64,000 nucleotides of DNA. It comes from Paracoccaceae bacterium. Lineage in GTDB: Bacteria; Pseudomonadota; Alphaproteobacteria; Rhodobacterales; Rhodobacteraceae. The stretch covers positions 1 through 64,000 of the forward strand of contig JAOADN010000005.1 in assembly GCA_026417295.1 (NCBI GenBank). Reading direction: 5' to 3'. The notes beneath the pieces are model-generated. The model worked only from the letters and a program-made list of their open reading frames with translations. It did no database searches and was not told where the DNA came from. Shown here one piece after another: positions 44,160-52,990 of this stretch. Numbering within the stretch: the stretch's first letter is position 1; every line of letters starts with the position of its first letter. A program made the position numbers and the translations under genes.

Positions 44160-45152
44160 TCAGGCGGCATCCTGATGCAGTCCGGCCAGCGCCTCGTCCA
44201 GCACCTCGGGCCCGGCGCCGGGGCGGTGCGCCCGCTCCGACAGGATCCGCCGCCAGTGGCGCGCCCCCGGCCGGCCGTGGAACAGGCCCAGCATGTGGCG
44301 CGTGACATCGTGAAGCTGCCCGCCCGCCGCCAGATGCCGCACGACATGGGGGCGCATCGCGGCGGCGGCCTGCCAGGGCGAGGGGCCCGGGGCATCGCCC
44401 CAGATCGCGGCATCGGCGCGGCCGAGGATCTCCCAGGGCTCGTGATAGGCGGCCCGGCCGACCATCACGCCGTCGATCCCCCGCGCGAGGAGCCCCCGCG
44501 CCTCCTCCAGCGTGCCGACGCCGCCGTTGATCGTGACATGCAGGCCGGGGAAGCGGTCCTTCATGCGCAGGACGAGCTCGCGGTCGAGGGGCGGTATCTC
44601 GCGGTTCTCCTTCGGCGACAGGCCCTGTAGCAGCGCCTTGCGGGCATGGATGGTGACCCGCCGCACGCCCGCCCCCGCCACCGCCTCGAGGAAGGCCGGC
44701 AGGGCGACGGCCGGGTCCTGCCCGTCCACCCCGATCCGGCACTTGACCGTCACCTCGCGCGGCTGGGCGGCGGCCATGGCCGCGACGCAGGCCGCGACCC
44801 GGTCGGGCGTCCGCATGAGGACCGCCCCGAAACAGCCCGACTGCACGCGATCCGAAGGGCAGCCGCAGTTGAGGTTGATCTCGTCATAGCCGAAGGCGGC
44901 CCCGATCGCGGCCGCCTCGGCCAGTTCGCCGGGATCGCTGCCCCCCAGCTGCAGCGCCACGGGGCCGGCGACCCCGCCGGTATCGAGAAGCCGGCCGCGG
45001 TCGCCGCGGACGATGGCGGCCGAGGTCACCATCTCGGTATAGAGCAGCGCGTTGCGGCAGAGGACGCGGTGGAAGGCCCGGCAATGCCGGTCCGTCCAGT
45101 CCATCATCGGCGCGACCGCCAGTCTGCCGGCTTGCGTCACCACCTGCGACAC
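44160..45152 (-). CDS. dusA: tRNA-dihydrouridine synthase A
   Basis: DusA reduces uridine 20/20a in the tRNA D-loop with FMN and NADPH. The protein has 330 residues. The catalytic Cys98 lies in NLNCGCPSDRVQSGCFGAVLM (given in parts: NLNCGCPSDRVQ, FGAVLM), and VAPMMDWTDRHCR is at the N-terminus. I chose the GTG at 45152, preceded by GGGAG, because the conserved core begins right after it; a longer N-terminus from 45230 looks unlike the family. Confidence 0.92.
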   Translation of the reverse strand: MSQVVTQAGRLAVAPMMDWTDRHCRAFHRVLCRNALLYTEMVTSAAIVRGDRGRLLDTGGVAGPVALQLGGSDPGELAEAAAIGAAFGYDEINLNCGCPSDRVQSGCFGAVLMRTPDRVAACVAAMAAAQPREVTVKCRIGVDGQDPAVALPAFLEAVAGAGVRRVTIHARKALLQGLSPKENREIPPLDRELVLRMKDRFPGLHVTINGGVGTLEEARGLLARGIDGVMVGRAAYHEPWEILGRADAAIWGDAPGPSPWQAAAAMRPHVVRHLAAGGQLHDVTRHMLGLFHGRPGARHWRRILSERAHRPGAGPEVLDEALAGLHQDAA

Positions 45153-45278
45153 CTTCTGCTCCCGTCCCCGGGCGTCCGCGGACGCGGGCGCCGGACCGGC
45201 CTGATGCACGCGACAGGGACACAAGGTCAAGGCCCCTGCCCGGCCGCCCCCCGCCGCGGCCGTCGGGGGCCGCGCCCG

Positions 45279-46046
45279 CTAGCCCTGGCCCTCGGCCGGT
45301 CCCGGCGTCCTTGCCGGGCCGCGGGCCCGCCGCCGCGCCAGCCACAACTCCAGTTCGCGCTCGGCGATCTCCAGGCTCTCGGCATTTATCGCCCGCGTCG
45401 CGATGGCGCGCGCCACCGCCCGCACCCGCTTGTTCACCTGCAGTTCCGAACGCCCCCCCGGGCTCGCCTCGACCCCGAGCTTCTCGTACAGCGACAGAAG
45501 CCGGTTCTGCACGGTGCGCAGCGACATCCCCTGACGCAGGGCGATCTCCTTGTCCGGCAGGCCCAGCGCCATGTCCATCAGCACCGCATATTCGCTGTCC
45601 GTCAGCGCCTCGGCCGGGCGCGCCCGCCGCTGCTGGACCGTGTGGATCTCGCGGTCGACGACGATCTGGCCCTCGACCAGCACCGCCCGCAGCGCCAGGT
45701 GCAGCTTCTCGCTCGTCGCCGTCTTCAGGACGTAGCCATAGGCCGATTCCTTCGGAACGATGCGCGCGATGCCGCGCAGATAGGCCTCGTCGGCATAGTT
45801 CGACCAGAACAGGATGCGCGACGAGGGCCGCTCGGCCCAGATCGTGCGTGCCGCGTCGATCCCGTTTCGCTCCTTCATCTGGAGGTCCATGACGATCGCC
45901 TCCACGCCCGCCTGGCGGGCGATCTGCTCGCCCTCGCGCCCGTTCACCGCCAGGCGGACATCGGTCGCCTCGGGCAGGGCGCGGGCCACGGCATCGCGCA
46001 GGAAGGCCGCATGATACTTGTCGTCCTCGACGAGCAACACCTTCAT
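45279..46046 (-). CDS. LuxR-family response regulator
   Basis: This is a 255-residue response regulator. The receiver domain (VLLVEDDKYHAAF) has phosphoacceptor Asp54 in IVMDLQMKERNG. A LuxR-type helix-turn-helix spans about residues 148-210 (LTDSEYAVLMDMALGLPDKEIA, in parts LTDSEYAVL and DKEIALRQGMSLRTVQNRL). The start overlaps the stop of the upstream kinase gene (ATGA), so the two are a co-expressed pair. Confidence 0.92.
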   Translation of the reverse strand: MKVLLVEDDKYHAAFLRDAVARALPEATDVRLAVNGREGEQIARQAGVEAIVMDLQMKERNGIDAARTIWAERPSSRILFWSNYADEAYLRGIARIVPKESAYGYVLKTATSEKLHLALRAVLVEGQIVVDREIHTVQQRRARPAEALTDSEYAVLMDMALGLPDKEIALRQGMSLRTVQNRLLSLYEKLGVEASPGGRSELQVNKRVRAVARAIATRAINAESLEIAERELELWLARRRARGPARTPGPAEGQG

Positions 46047-47305
46047 TGCGCCGCCTCTCTGCGCTGGCGCCCGCGCGGCGCCGGCTCGGGCTGGGCCTCG
46101 GCCGGCGTCGGCACCAGGACCTCGACGATCGTGCCGCGGCCCGAGGCATCGGCCTGGCGCACGGCGAAGCCCGCATTGATCAGCCGCGCCCGCGTGTGCA
46201 TGTGCGCGAGGCCGCCCGTCCGCCTGCCGTCCTCGGGCGACAGGGCGGCGGGCGAAGGCAGGCCGCTTCCGTTGTCGCAGACCCGCAGCCTCAGCCCCCT
46301 GTCCCAGTCGATCTGAACCTCGATCCGGTCCGCGCCGGAATGGCGCGCGGCATTGTTGATCGCCTCCTGGGCGATCCGGTAGAGCGCGATGCGCGTTGTC
46401 GAATCCAGCGCATCGGCGGCGTTCCCCGTCTCGTCCACCACGCTGACCGCCACGCTGCCGCCCTCGCCGATCGCCCGCTCCAGGTGGATGCGCACCGCAT
46501 GGGTGAAGCCGAACAGCTCCAGAAGCGTGGGCATCGCCGTGTCGATGATCCGGCGCAGGTCGCCCACGCAGTCCTGCAGCCGCGCAAGCAGCGAATCGGG
46601 GGCGATCTCGCCGCGGGCGACATCGCGCATGATGCGCGTCAGGTCGGCCAGCGTCTGGTCGTGCAGGTCCATGCCGATGCGCTGGCGCTCGCGTTCCAGC
46701 GCCTGGGTCAGCTGCAGGGCGCCCAGGCGCAGCCCCTCCTCCCGCGCCTGCGCCTCGGCCCGCACGATCGCCGCCCGCTTTGCCTTGTCGGCGGCCCGCA
46801 GCGCGTAGAAGTATGGCGCCAGCACGTCGGCCACGATGCGCACCCGCTCGACGGTGGACATGTCGTAGATGTCCGGCCTGAAGGACGAGCAGTTGAGCGA
46901 CCCGATCGTGCGCCCGAGGATCTTCATCGCCACGTTGATCCGGCTGCGCAGCCCGTGGGTCAGGATCGGCTGGGCCGCGGCCCCCGGAAAGACGTAGCGG
47001 GGATCCTCCATCGCGTTGCCGGTCAGCATGAAATCCGTCTTGCCCGTCAGCACGTCGCGCACCGGCGAGATGGCGACGGCCGAACGCGAAAGGCTCCAGC
47101 GCGTCCGCAGGCCCACCTCGTAGGCGGTGATGAACTGCTCCTCGTCGTCCATCAGGCAGACATCGAGGTGATCGACGGGAAGGATCTTCTCGATCTCGGC
47201 CTTCACCGAACGCAGGGCATCGCGGATCTCGACCTTCCCGGCGAGATGGCCGGAAATGAGAAGCAGGTAGTCGGCGCTGCTGACGGACTTGCCCGGATCT
47301 TCCAT
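46043..47305 (-). CDS. Cytoplasmic GAF-domain sensor histidine kinase (HisKA_3 type)
   Basis: This is a 420-residue kinase with no membrane segment. A GAF-like sensor domain covers about residues 25-170. A coiled-coil follows, then the dimerisation/phosphoacceptor block ERERQRIGMDLHDQTLADL with His215. The NarL-type ATPase domain has N-box QEAINNAARHS and G-box DNGSGL. The ATG at 47305 starts MEDPGKSVSS. The signal is unknown. It is divergent from a sugar ABC transporter across 235 bases containing a palindrome, so control of that transporter is plausible. Confidence 0.9.
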   Translation of the reverse strand: MEDPGKSVSSADYLLLISGHLAGKVEIRDALRSVKAEIEKILPVDHLDVCLMDDEEQFITAYEVGLRTRWSLSRSAVAISPVRDVLTGKTDFMLTGNAMEDPRYVFPGAAAQPILTHGLRSRINVAMKILGRTIGSLNCSSFRPDIYDMSTVERVRIVADVLAPYFYALRAADKAKRAAIVRAEAQAREEGLRLGALQLTQALERERQRIGMDLHDQTLADLTRIMRDVARGEIAPDSLLARLQDCVGDLRRIIDTAMPTLLELFGFTHAVRIHLERAIGEGGSVAVSVVDETGNAADALDSTTRIALYRIAQEAINNAARHSGADRIEVQIDWDRGLRLRVCDNGSGLPSPAALSPEDGRRTGGLAHMHTRARLINAGFAVRQADASGRGTIVEVLVPTPAEAQPEPAPRGRQRREAAQ

Positions 47306-47405
47306 GTTGGTCCCGCTGGCGACGGCTCGGGCCGGCGACCCTGCAATCCTGCCCCTCGCGGGCGCGACCGGCAAGGATTCAGGCGCAGGCCGGATGCAGG
47401 CCATT

Positions 47406-47449
47406 TGCGGGTTCCCGCATCTGGCATGCGCGAGTTGCGCTTTCCCGCA
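47406..47449. promoter_or_regulatory. Palindrome and repeated half-site between kinase and sugar transporter genes
   Basis: TGCGGG-TT-CCCGCA (47406-47419) is a perfect 14-base palindrome. The half TTCCCGCA recurs in direct orientation at 47442-47449, 30 bases on, i.e. about three helical turns. This spacing fits cooperative binding by a regulator. Confidence 0.45.
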
Positions 47450-47540
47450 GGGCCGCCGGCTGCAACTCTTGCCGGATCGCGCCGGCGCCGTCCGCGGCCG
47501 GCCGTGCATTCACAGGGCGGCAAACGCCGAGGGAGGAAAC

Positions 47541-48557
47541 ATGAAGACGAGGACGAAGCTCTTGGGCGCCGTGGTGCTGCTGTCGGCCGGCCTTCCGGTC
47601 GCGGGAACCGCAGACACGTCGGACAAGCGGATCGCGCTGTCCAACAACTATGCCGGCAATTCCTGGCGGCAGGCGATGCTGCAGAGCTGGGACAAGGTGA
47701 CCAAGCAGGCCGTGGCCGACGGCGTCGTCGCGGCGGCCGATGCCTTCACCACCGCCGAGAACCAGGCCACCGAACAGGCGGCGCAGATCCAGAACATGAT
47801 CCTCGAGGGCTACGACGCCATCGTCCTCAACGCCGCCTCGCCGACGGCGCTGAACGGCGCGGTGAAGGAGGCCTGCGATGCCGGCATCGTCGTCGTCTCC
47901 TTCGACGGCATCGTCACCGAGCCCTGCGCCTACCGCATCGCCGTGGACTTCAAGGAAATGGGCCGGATGCAGGTGGAATACCTCGCCGGGCGCCTGCCCG
48001 AGGGGGGCAACCTGCTCGAGATCCGGGGCCTTGCCGGGGTCTTCGTCGATGACGAGATCAGCGCCGGCATCCATGCCGGGGTCGAGCAGTTCCCGCAGTT
48101 CAAGATCGTCGGCTCGGTGCATGGCGACTGGGCGCAGGACGTGGCCCAGAAGGCCGTCGCCGGCATCCTTCCCTCGCTGCCCGACATCGTCGGCGTGGTC
48201 ACCCAGGGCGGCGACGGCTACGGCGCCGCGCAGGCCATCGCGGCGGCCGGCCGCGAGATGCCGATCATCATCATGGGCAACCGCCAGGACGAGCTGAAAT
48301 GGTGGAAGGAGGCGCGCGACGCCAACGGCTACGAGACCGTCTCGGTGTCGATCGCGCCGGGCGTCTCGACGCTGGCCTTCTGGGTCGCCCAGCAGGTCCT
48401 CGACGGCCAGAAGGTGCCCCAGGACCTGACGGTGCCCTTCCTCCAGATCAACCAGGCCGATCTCGACGCCGCGCTCGCCACCACGCCCGAAGGCGGGGTT
48501 GCGAATGTCGAATACACGCTCGAAGATGCCAAGAAGGTGATCGCGGGCGCGATGTAG
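47541..48557 (+). CDS. Sugar ABC transporter substrate-binding protein (RbsB/Peripla_BP_4 type)
   Basis: This is a 338-residue periplasmic binding protein. The signal peptide ends around VAGTADT; the mature protein starts KRIALSNNYAGNSWRQ. QNMILEGYDAIVLNAASPTALNGA is the hinge-region strand typical of the ribose/galactose class. GGGAGGAAAC precedes the ATG. It is the first gene of a transporter operon that ends in a gluconolactonase, so an aldose is the likely ligand. Confidence 0.88.
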   Translation: MKTRTKLLGAVVLLSAGLPVAGTADTSDKRIALSNNYAGNSWRQAMLQSWDKVTKQAVADGVVAAADAFTTAENQATEQAAQIQNMILEGYDAIVLNAASPTALNGAVKEACDAGIVVVSFDGIVTEPCAYRIAVDFKEMGRMQVEYLAGRLPEGGNLLEIRGLAGVFVDDEISAGIHAGVEQFPQFKIVGSVHGDWAQDVAQKAVAGILPSLPDIVGVVTQGGDGYGAAQAIAAAGREMPIIIMGNRQDELKWWKEARDANGYETVSVSIAPGVSTLAFWVAQQVLDGQKVPQDLTVPFLQINQADLDAALATTPEGGVANVEYTLEDAKKVIAGAM

Positions 48558-48587
48558 GCCCGCGAAACGTCGAGGAGCGGGTCCGGA

Positions 48588-50066
48588 GTGGGGGAGGCCG
48601 TGAGCGCACAGTCGGGCGTTGCCGGACCTCCCCCTGCCGCCGCCGCGCTGGTCGAGCTTGCCGCCGTGCGCAAGCATTTCGGCGCGGTGCGCGCGCTCGA
48701 CGGCGTGTCGCTGGCGATCCGGCCGGGCGAATGCCTCGGCCTCGTCGGGCACAACGGCGCGGGCAAGTCCACGCTGGTCAGCCTGCTGAACGGCGGGCTC
48801 GAACCCACCGAGGGCACGATCCGCTTCGCCGGGCTCGAGGGTCCCGGCGCGGCCCGCCGGGCCGGCGTGCGCACCGTGTTCCAGGAGCTCTCGCTCTGCC
48901 CGAACCTGACCGTGGCCGAGAACCTGCGCATTCCCGACCACGACCTCGCCGGCCCGGGCTGGCGCCGCCGCGCCCGGGCTGCCGTGCGCGAAAGCCTCGC
49001 GCAGGTCTTTCCCGGCCACCGCATCGACCCCGACGACACGGTGGCCGACCTGACGCTGGCCGAACGGCAGATGGCCGAGATCGCCATCGGCTTCGCCAGC
49101 GGCACCATCCCCGCCCGCCTCGTGATCCTGGACGAGCCCACCTCCTCGCTCGATGCGGCCATCGCCGAACAGCTTCTGGCGCATATCCGCAGGTTCTGCG
49201 CCCGGGGCGGCGCCGTCATCTTCATCTCGCACCTCCTGGGCGAGGTCCTGTCGGTCGCCTCCCGCATCGTCGTCATGCGCGACGGCCTGATCACCGACGA
49301 GCGCCCGGCCGGCGCCTTCACCCGCCAGGGGCTGGTCGCCGCCATGGGCCATGTCGGTTCCGTCGCGGTTGCCGCCGTCCGCCCCGGCCCGCAGGCCGCG
49401 TCGGGCGAGGTCACGGTCGAGACGCCCGAGGGGATCCGCGCCCGCCGGGGCGAGGTCGTCGGGCTGGCGGGGCTGGCCGGCCACGGCCAGGCCGAGGCGC
49501 TGAAGCGGCTCTACCTCGGGCGGGTCTCCGGCTGGCAGGCCAGCCGCACGCCCGCCGCCGTCTTCGTCGCCGGTGACCGGGTGCGCGACGGGCTGATGCC
49601 GCTCTGGTCGGTCCGGCGGAACCTCACGCTCTCGCGCCTCGTGGCCCTTGCGCGCGCCGGTCTGGTGGACAGGGCGGCCGAACGCAGCCTGGCCGAGGAC
49701 TGGCGCAGCCGGATCGGCATCAGGACGGCCGATACCGCCGACCCGATCCTGTCGCTCTCGGGCGGCAACCAGCAGAAGGTGCTCTTCGCCCGGGCCCTGG
49801 CCACGGACGCGCCGCTCGTCGTGATGGACGACCCGATGCGCGGGGTCGATGTCGGCACCAAGGCCGAGGTCCATGCCATGATCCGGGCCGAGGCCGGGCG
49901 GGGCCGGACCTTCCTGTGGTATTCGACCGAGACCGAGGAGACCTGCCTCTGCGACCGCGTCTTCGTCTTCCGCAACGGCCGCATCTCGGCCGAGCTGACG
50001 GGCGCCGAGATCACCGAGGAACGCATCCTCGAGGCGTCCTTCGAGATGAAGGAGGTCAGGCCCTGA
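48588..50066 (+). CDS. Sugar ABC transporter ATPase with two nucleotide-binding domains
   Basis: This is a 492-residue RbsA-type duplicated ATPase. Domain 1 has a good Walker A (GHNGAGKST) and Walker B (LVILDEPTSSLD), but its signature reads LTLAERQ instead of LSGGQ. Domain 2 has no real Walker A (GLAGLAGHGQAEAL), a good signature (LSGGNQQ) and Walker B LVVMDDPMRGVD, with Asp in place of the catalytic Glu. One composite site is thus intact, as in many sugar importers. The start may be the GTG at 48588 or the one at 48600. The stop shares one base with the permease ATG. Confidence 0.88.
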   Translation: MGEAVSAQSGVAGPPPAAAALVELAAVRKHFGAVRALDGVSLAIRPGECLGLVGHNGAGKSTLVSLLNGGLEPTEGTIRFAGLEGPGAARRAGVRTVFQELSLCPNLTVAENLRIPDHDLAGPGWRRRARAAVRESLAQVFPGHRIDPDDTVADLTLAERQMAEIAIGFASGTIPARLVILDEPTSSLDAAIAEQLLAHIRRFCARGGAVIFISHLLGEVLSVASRIVVMRDGLITDERPAGAFTRQGLVAAMGHVGSVAVAAVRPGPQAASGEVTVETPEGIRARRGEVVGLAGLAGHGQAEALKRLYLGRVSGWQASRTPAAVFVAGDRVRDGLMPLWSVRRNLTLSRLVALARAGLVDRAAERSLAEDWRSRIGIRTADTADPILSLSGGNQQKVLFARALATDAPLVVMDDPMRGVDVGTKAEVHAMIRAEAGRGRTFLWYSTETEETCLCDRVFVFRNGRISAELTGAEITEERILEASFEMKEVRP

Positions 50067-50989
50067 TGCGCCGCGATCCCCGCATCCTTCTGCCCGTCCT
50101 GTCCCTCGCTTTGCTTCTGGCCGCGGTGTTCTGGGTCCAGCCCAGGGCCATGAGCTATTTCGGGATCAACCTGCTCTTCAACCTGGCCGTGCCGATCGCG
50201 CTGGCCACCATCGCCCAGATGTTCATCATCATGGTCGAGGACGTCGATCTCTCGACCGGCACCTTCGTCAGCTTCGTGGCCTGCGTGACGGCGACCTTCC
50301 TTGTCGAGACGCCGCTCCTCGGCAGCGCGATCCTCGTCGGCGCGATCCTCGTCTATGCCGCGCTCGGCGCGCTCATCCATGCCCGCCAGCTGCCCGCCAT
50401 CGTCGTCACGCTGGGCATGTCCTTCGTCTGGGGCGGCCTTGCCGTGCTGATCCTTCCCGCGCCGGGCGGCGCCCCGCCCGACTGGATCCGCTGGCTGATG
50501 ACCTCGAAGCCACCCCTCGTGCCGATGGCGATCGTGGCCAGCGTGCTGATCGCCGCCGTCACCCACCTGCTCGTCATGCGCTCGGCCTTCGGCACGCTCC
50601 TGCGCGGGGTCGGCGGCAATGCCCGCTCGGTGGCCCGCGCGGGCTGGAACGTGACCTGGCTCAAGGCGGCGGCCTACGGACTGGCCGGGCTGTTCGGCGT
50701 GCTCGCCGGCATGTCGCTCGTCGGGCTGACGACCTCGGCGGATGCCAACATCGCCCTGCGCTACACGCTGCTTGCCATCGCCGGGGTGATCCTCGGCGGC
50801 GGCGAGTTCACCGGCGGCAGGGTCTCGCCCGTGGGCGCCGTGATCGGGGCGCTGACGCTGACGCTCGCCGGCAGCTTTCTGTCCTTCCTCAAGCTCTCAC
50901 CCGACTGGCAGATCGGCGCGCAGGGCGCGATCCTGATCCTGGTCCTGGCCGCGCGGCTCATCCTGCGCCGCGGGAGGGCCGCGGCGTGA
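50066..50989 (+). CDS. Sugar ABC transporter permease 1 (RbsC type)
   Basis: This is a 307-residue permease with about nine hydrophobic segments; EDVDLSTGTFVSFVACVTATF is the family motif (normally GIDLSVGS) near residue 63. The second half contains GLTTSADANIALRYTLLAIAGVILGGGEFTGG. It pairs with the next permease. ATG overlaps the ATPase stop by one base. Confidence 0.9.
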   Translation: MRRDPRILLPVLSLALLLAAVFWVQPRAMSYFGINLLFNLAVPIALATIAQMFIIMVEDVDLSTGTFVSFVACVTATFLVETPLLGSAILVGAILVYAALGALIHARQLPAIVVTLGMSFVWGGLAVLILPAPGGAPPDWIRWLMTSKPPLVPMAIVASVLIAAVTHLLVMRSAFGTLLRGVGGNARSVARAGWNVTWLKAAAYGLAGLFGVLAGMSLVGLTTSADANIALRYTLLAIAGVILGGGEFTGGRVSPVGAVIGALTLTLAGSFLSFLKLSPDWQIGAQGAILILVLAARLILRRGRAAA

Positions 50990-51924
50990 CGCTTCTCTCC
51001 AAGCCCTGGATCTGGGCCTATCTGGCGGCCGCGCTGACCTTCGTGCCCACGGCGATGCTCTCGCAGGGCGTGGGCGGCGCATGGGAGCTCGTCCTCGCGG
51101 CGCTGACCTTCGCCGCCTTCTCCGTCCTGGTCGGGCTCGGCCAGATGCTCGTCATCACCATGGGGCCGGGCAACATCGACCTGTCGATCCCGGCCACGAT
51201 GACGCTCGCGGGCACGCTGTCGCTGAAATACATGGACGGCGCCGCCGGCACCGGCGCGGCGGGCCTTGCCGTGGCCCTTGCGGTGGGTCTGGCCTGCGGG
51301 GCGGGCAACTACCTGCTCATCCGGCTGCTCCGCATCCCGCCGATCATCGCCACGCTCGCCGCCTCGTTCCTCTACCAGTCGCTCGCCATCTGGTCGAACC
51401 GCGGGCTGCGCATCAAGCCGCCCGCCTGGCTTGCCGACTTCGCCACCGGCGCCGCCCTCGGCGTGCCGAACGTCGCCGTCGTGGCCGGGCTTCTCGCCGT
51501 CCTCTTCTGGGTGCTGCTCGAAAGGTCGGTCTACGGGCGCTGGCTCTCGGCCATCGGGCAGAACCAGCGGGCGGCGCGGCTGGCCGGCGTGCCGGTCGAT
51601 CTCGTGCGCATGGCGACCTACCTGATCTCGGCCGTCATGGCCGCCCTCTGCGGGTTCCTCCTCTCCTGCTTCTCGGGCGGGGCCGCGCTGAACATGGGGG
51701 CGGAATACCTGCTCATCTCGATCGCCGTCGTGGTGATCGGGGGCTCCTCGATCGCCGGCGGCAATTCCAACGTGCCGGGGATCTGGGGCGCCTCGCTGTT
51801 CCTTTTCCTGATCGTGTCGATGCTCAATTCCTACGGGCTCGGCGCGGGCGTCCGTCTCATCATGACCGGCGTCATCATCATCGCGATCGTCGCCGTCGCC
51901 AGCGGCAGCAGGAGGGCAAGTTGA
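50986..51924 (+). CDS. Sugar ABC transporter permease 2 (RbsC type)
   Basis: This is a 312-residue permease, the second half of a heterodimeric channel. The family motif appears as MGPGNIDLSIPATMTLAG near residue 60, and GGAALNMGAEYLLISIAVVVIGGSSIAGG in the C-terminal half. The GTG start overlaps the previous stop (GTGA), and the stop overlaps the gluconolactonase TTG. Confidence 0.9.
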   Translation: MTLLSKPWIWAYLAAALTFVPTAMLSQGVGGAWELVLAALTFAAFSVLVGLGQMLVITMGPGNIDLSIPATMTLAGTLSLKYMDGAAGTGAAGLAVALAVGLACGAGNYLLIRLLRIPPIIATLAASFLYQSLAIWSNRGLRIKPPAWLADFATGAALGVPNVAVVAGLLAVLFWVLLERSVYGRWLSAIGQNQRAARLAGVPVDLVRMATYLISAVMAALCGFLLSCFSGGAALNMGAEYLLISIAVVVIGGSSIAGGNSNVPGIWGASLFLFLIVSMLNSYGLGAGVRLIMTGVIIIAIVAVASGSRRAS

Positions 51925-52826
51925 CCGAGGACAGCCCCTACGAGATCCACGACCCCCGCTTCCGCCGGCTGATCCACCCCAGCGCCAGGCTGGAGCGCAT
52001 CGCCACGGGATTCCGCTGGGCCGAAGGGCCGGTCTGGTTCCCGGCCATGGGGTGCCTGCTGTTCTCGGACATCCCCGAGAACCGGATGATGCGCTGGACC
52101 GAGGACGGCCAGCTCGGCCTGTTCCGCGCGCCCGCGGACTTCGCCAACGGCAACACGCGCGACCGGCAGGGGCGGCTGGTCACCTGCCATCACGGCACGC
52201 GCTCCGTGGTGCGCACCGAACATGACGGGACGCGGACCATCCTTGCCGACCGCTTCGCCGGGCAGCGCCTGAACTCGCCCAACGACGTCGTCGTCCGGTC
52301 GGACGGCTCGATCTGGTTCACCGATCCCACCTACGGGATCATGTCGGACTACGAGGGCCATGCCGCCCCGCGCGAACAGGCGGCCAACCGCGTCTACCGG
52401 ATCGATCCCGCCTCCGGCGAGGTCGCCGCCGTCAGCGAGGATTTCGTCCAGCCGAACGGGCTCGCCTTCTCGCCGGCCGAGGACATCCTCTATGTCGCCG
52501 AAAGCGGGTCCAGCCACGACCCCGCCGTGCCCGCCGTGATCCGCGCCTATCCCGTCGCCGGCGACCGGCTGGGCCCGGGGCGGGACTTCGCGACGATCGA
52601 CAGCGGCCTGCCCGACGGGTTCCGCCTCGACCGCAGCGGCAACCTCTGGTCGTCGGCGGCCGATGGCGTGCATGTCTTCTCGCCCGAAGGGGTGCTCCTC
52701 GGCAAGATCCGCACGCCCGAGACGGTCGCCAACCTGACCTTCGGCGGGCGGCGCGGCCACCGGCTCTTCATCGCCGCGACGACCTCGGTCTATGCGGTCT
52801 ATGTCGAGGCCGCGGGCGCCGTCTGA
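51921..52826 (+). CDS. SMP-30/gluconolactonase-family protein
   Basis: This is a 301-residue six-bladed propeller without signal peptide. Metal-binding positions are in WAEGPVWFP, LNSPNDVVV, VQPNGLAFSP and the Asp of GLPDGFRLD. It hydrolyses sugar lactones in the cytoplasm. The start is a TTG overlapping the permease stop (TTGA), with AGGAGGGC just upstream. Its place at the end of the transporter operon suggests that the imported sugar is oxidised to a lactone and then hydrolysed. The dehydrogenase is not in the window. Confidence 0.88.
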   Translation: MTEDSPYEIHDPRFRRLIHPSARLERIATGFRWAEGPVWFPAMGCLLFSDIPENRMMRWTEDGQLGLFRAPADFANGNTRDRQGRLVTCHHGTRSVVRTEHDGTRTILADRFAGQRLNSPNDVVVRSDGSIWFTDPTYGIMSDYEGHAAPREQAANRVYRIDPASGEVAAVSEDFVQPNGLAFSPAEDILYVAESGSSHDPAVPAVIRAYPVAGDRLGPGRDFATIDSGLPDGFRLDRSGNLWSSAADGVHVFSPEGVLLGKIRTPETVANLTFGGRRGHRLFIAATTSVYAVYVEAAGAV

Positions 52827-52841
52827 CGCCTGCCCCGGGGA

Positions 52842-52985
52842 CCCCCGCAGCCCGCACCACCCGCACCGCCCCCGCAGCCCGCACCACCCGCGCAAGCCTG
52901 CGCGCGCCCCCGCACGCCCCCGCGCGCCCCCGCGCGCGCCCCCGCACGCCCCCGCGCGCCCCCGCACGCCCCCGCGCGCGCACTG
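52842..52985. repeat. Extremely GC-rich low-complexity tandem repeat
   Basis: This fills the gap between the gluconolactonase and CoA-transferase genes. First, a 23-base unit is repeated with a 27-base period (52842 and 52869). Then irregular 10-12-base units of the type CCCCCGCGCG / CCCCCGCACG continue to 52984, with almost no A or T. No gene is seen in it. Confidence 0.8.
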
Positions 52986-52990
52986 CCCGG

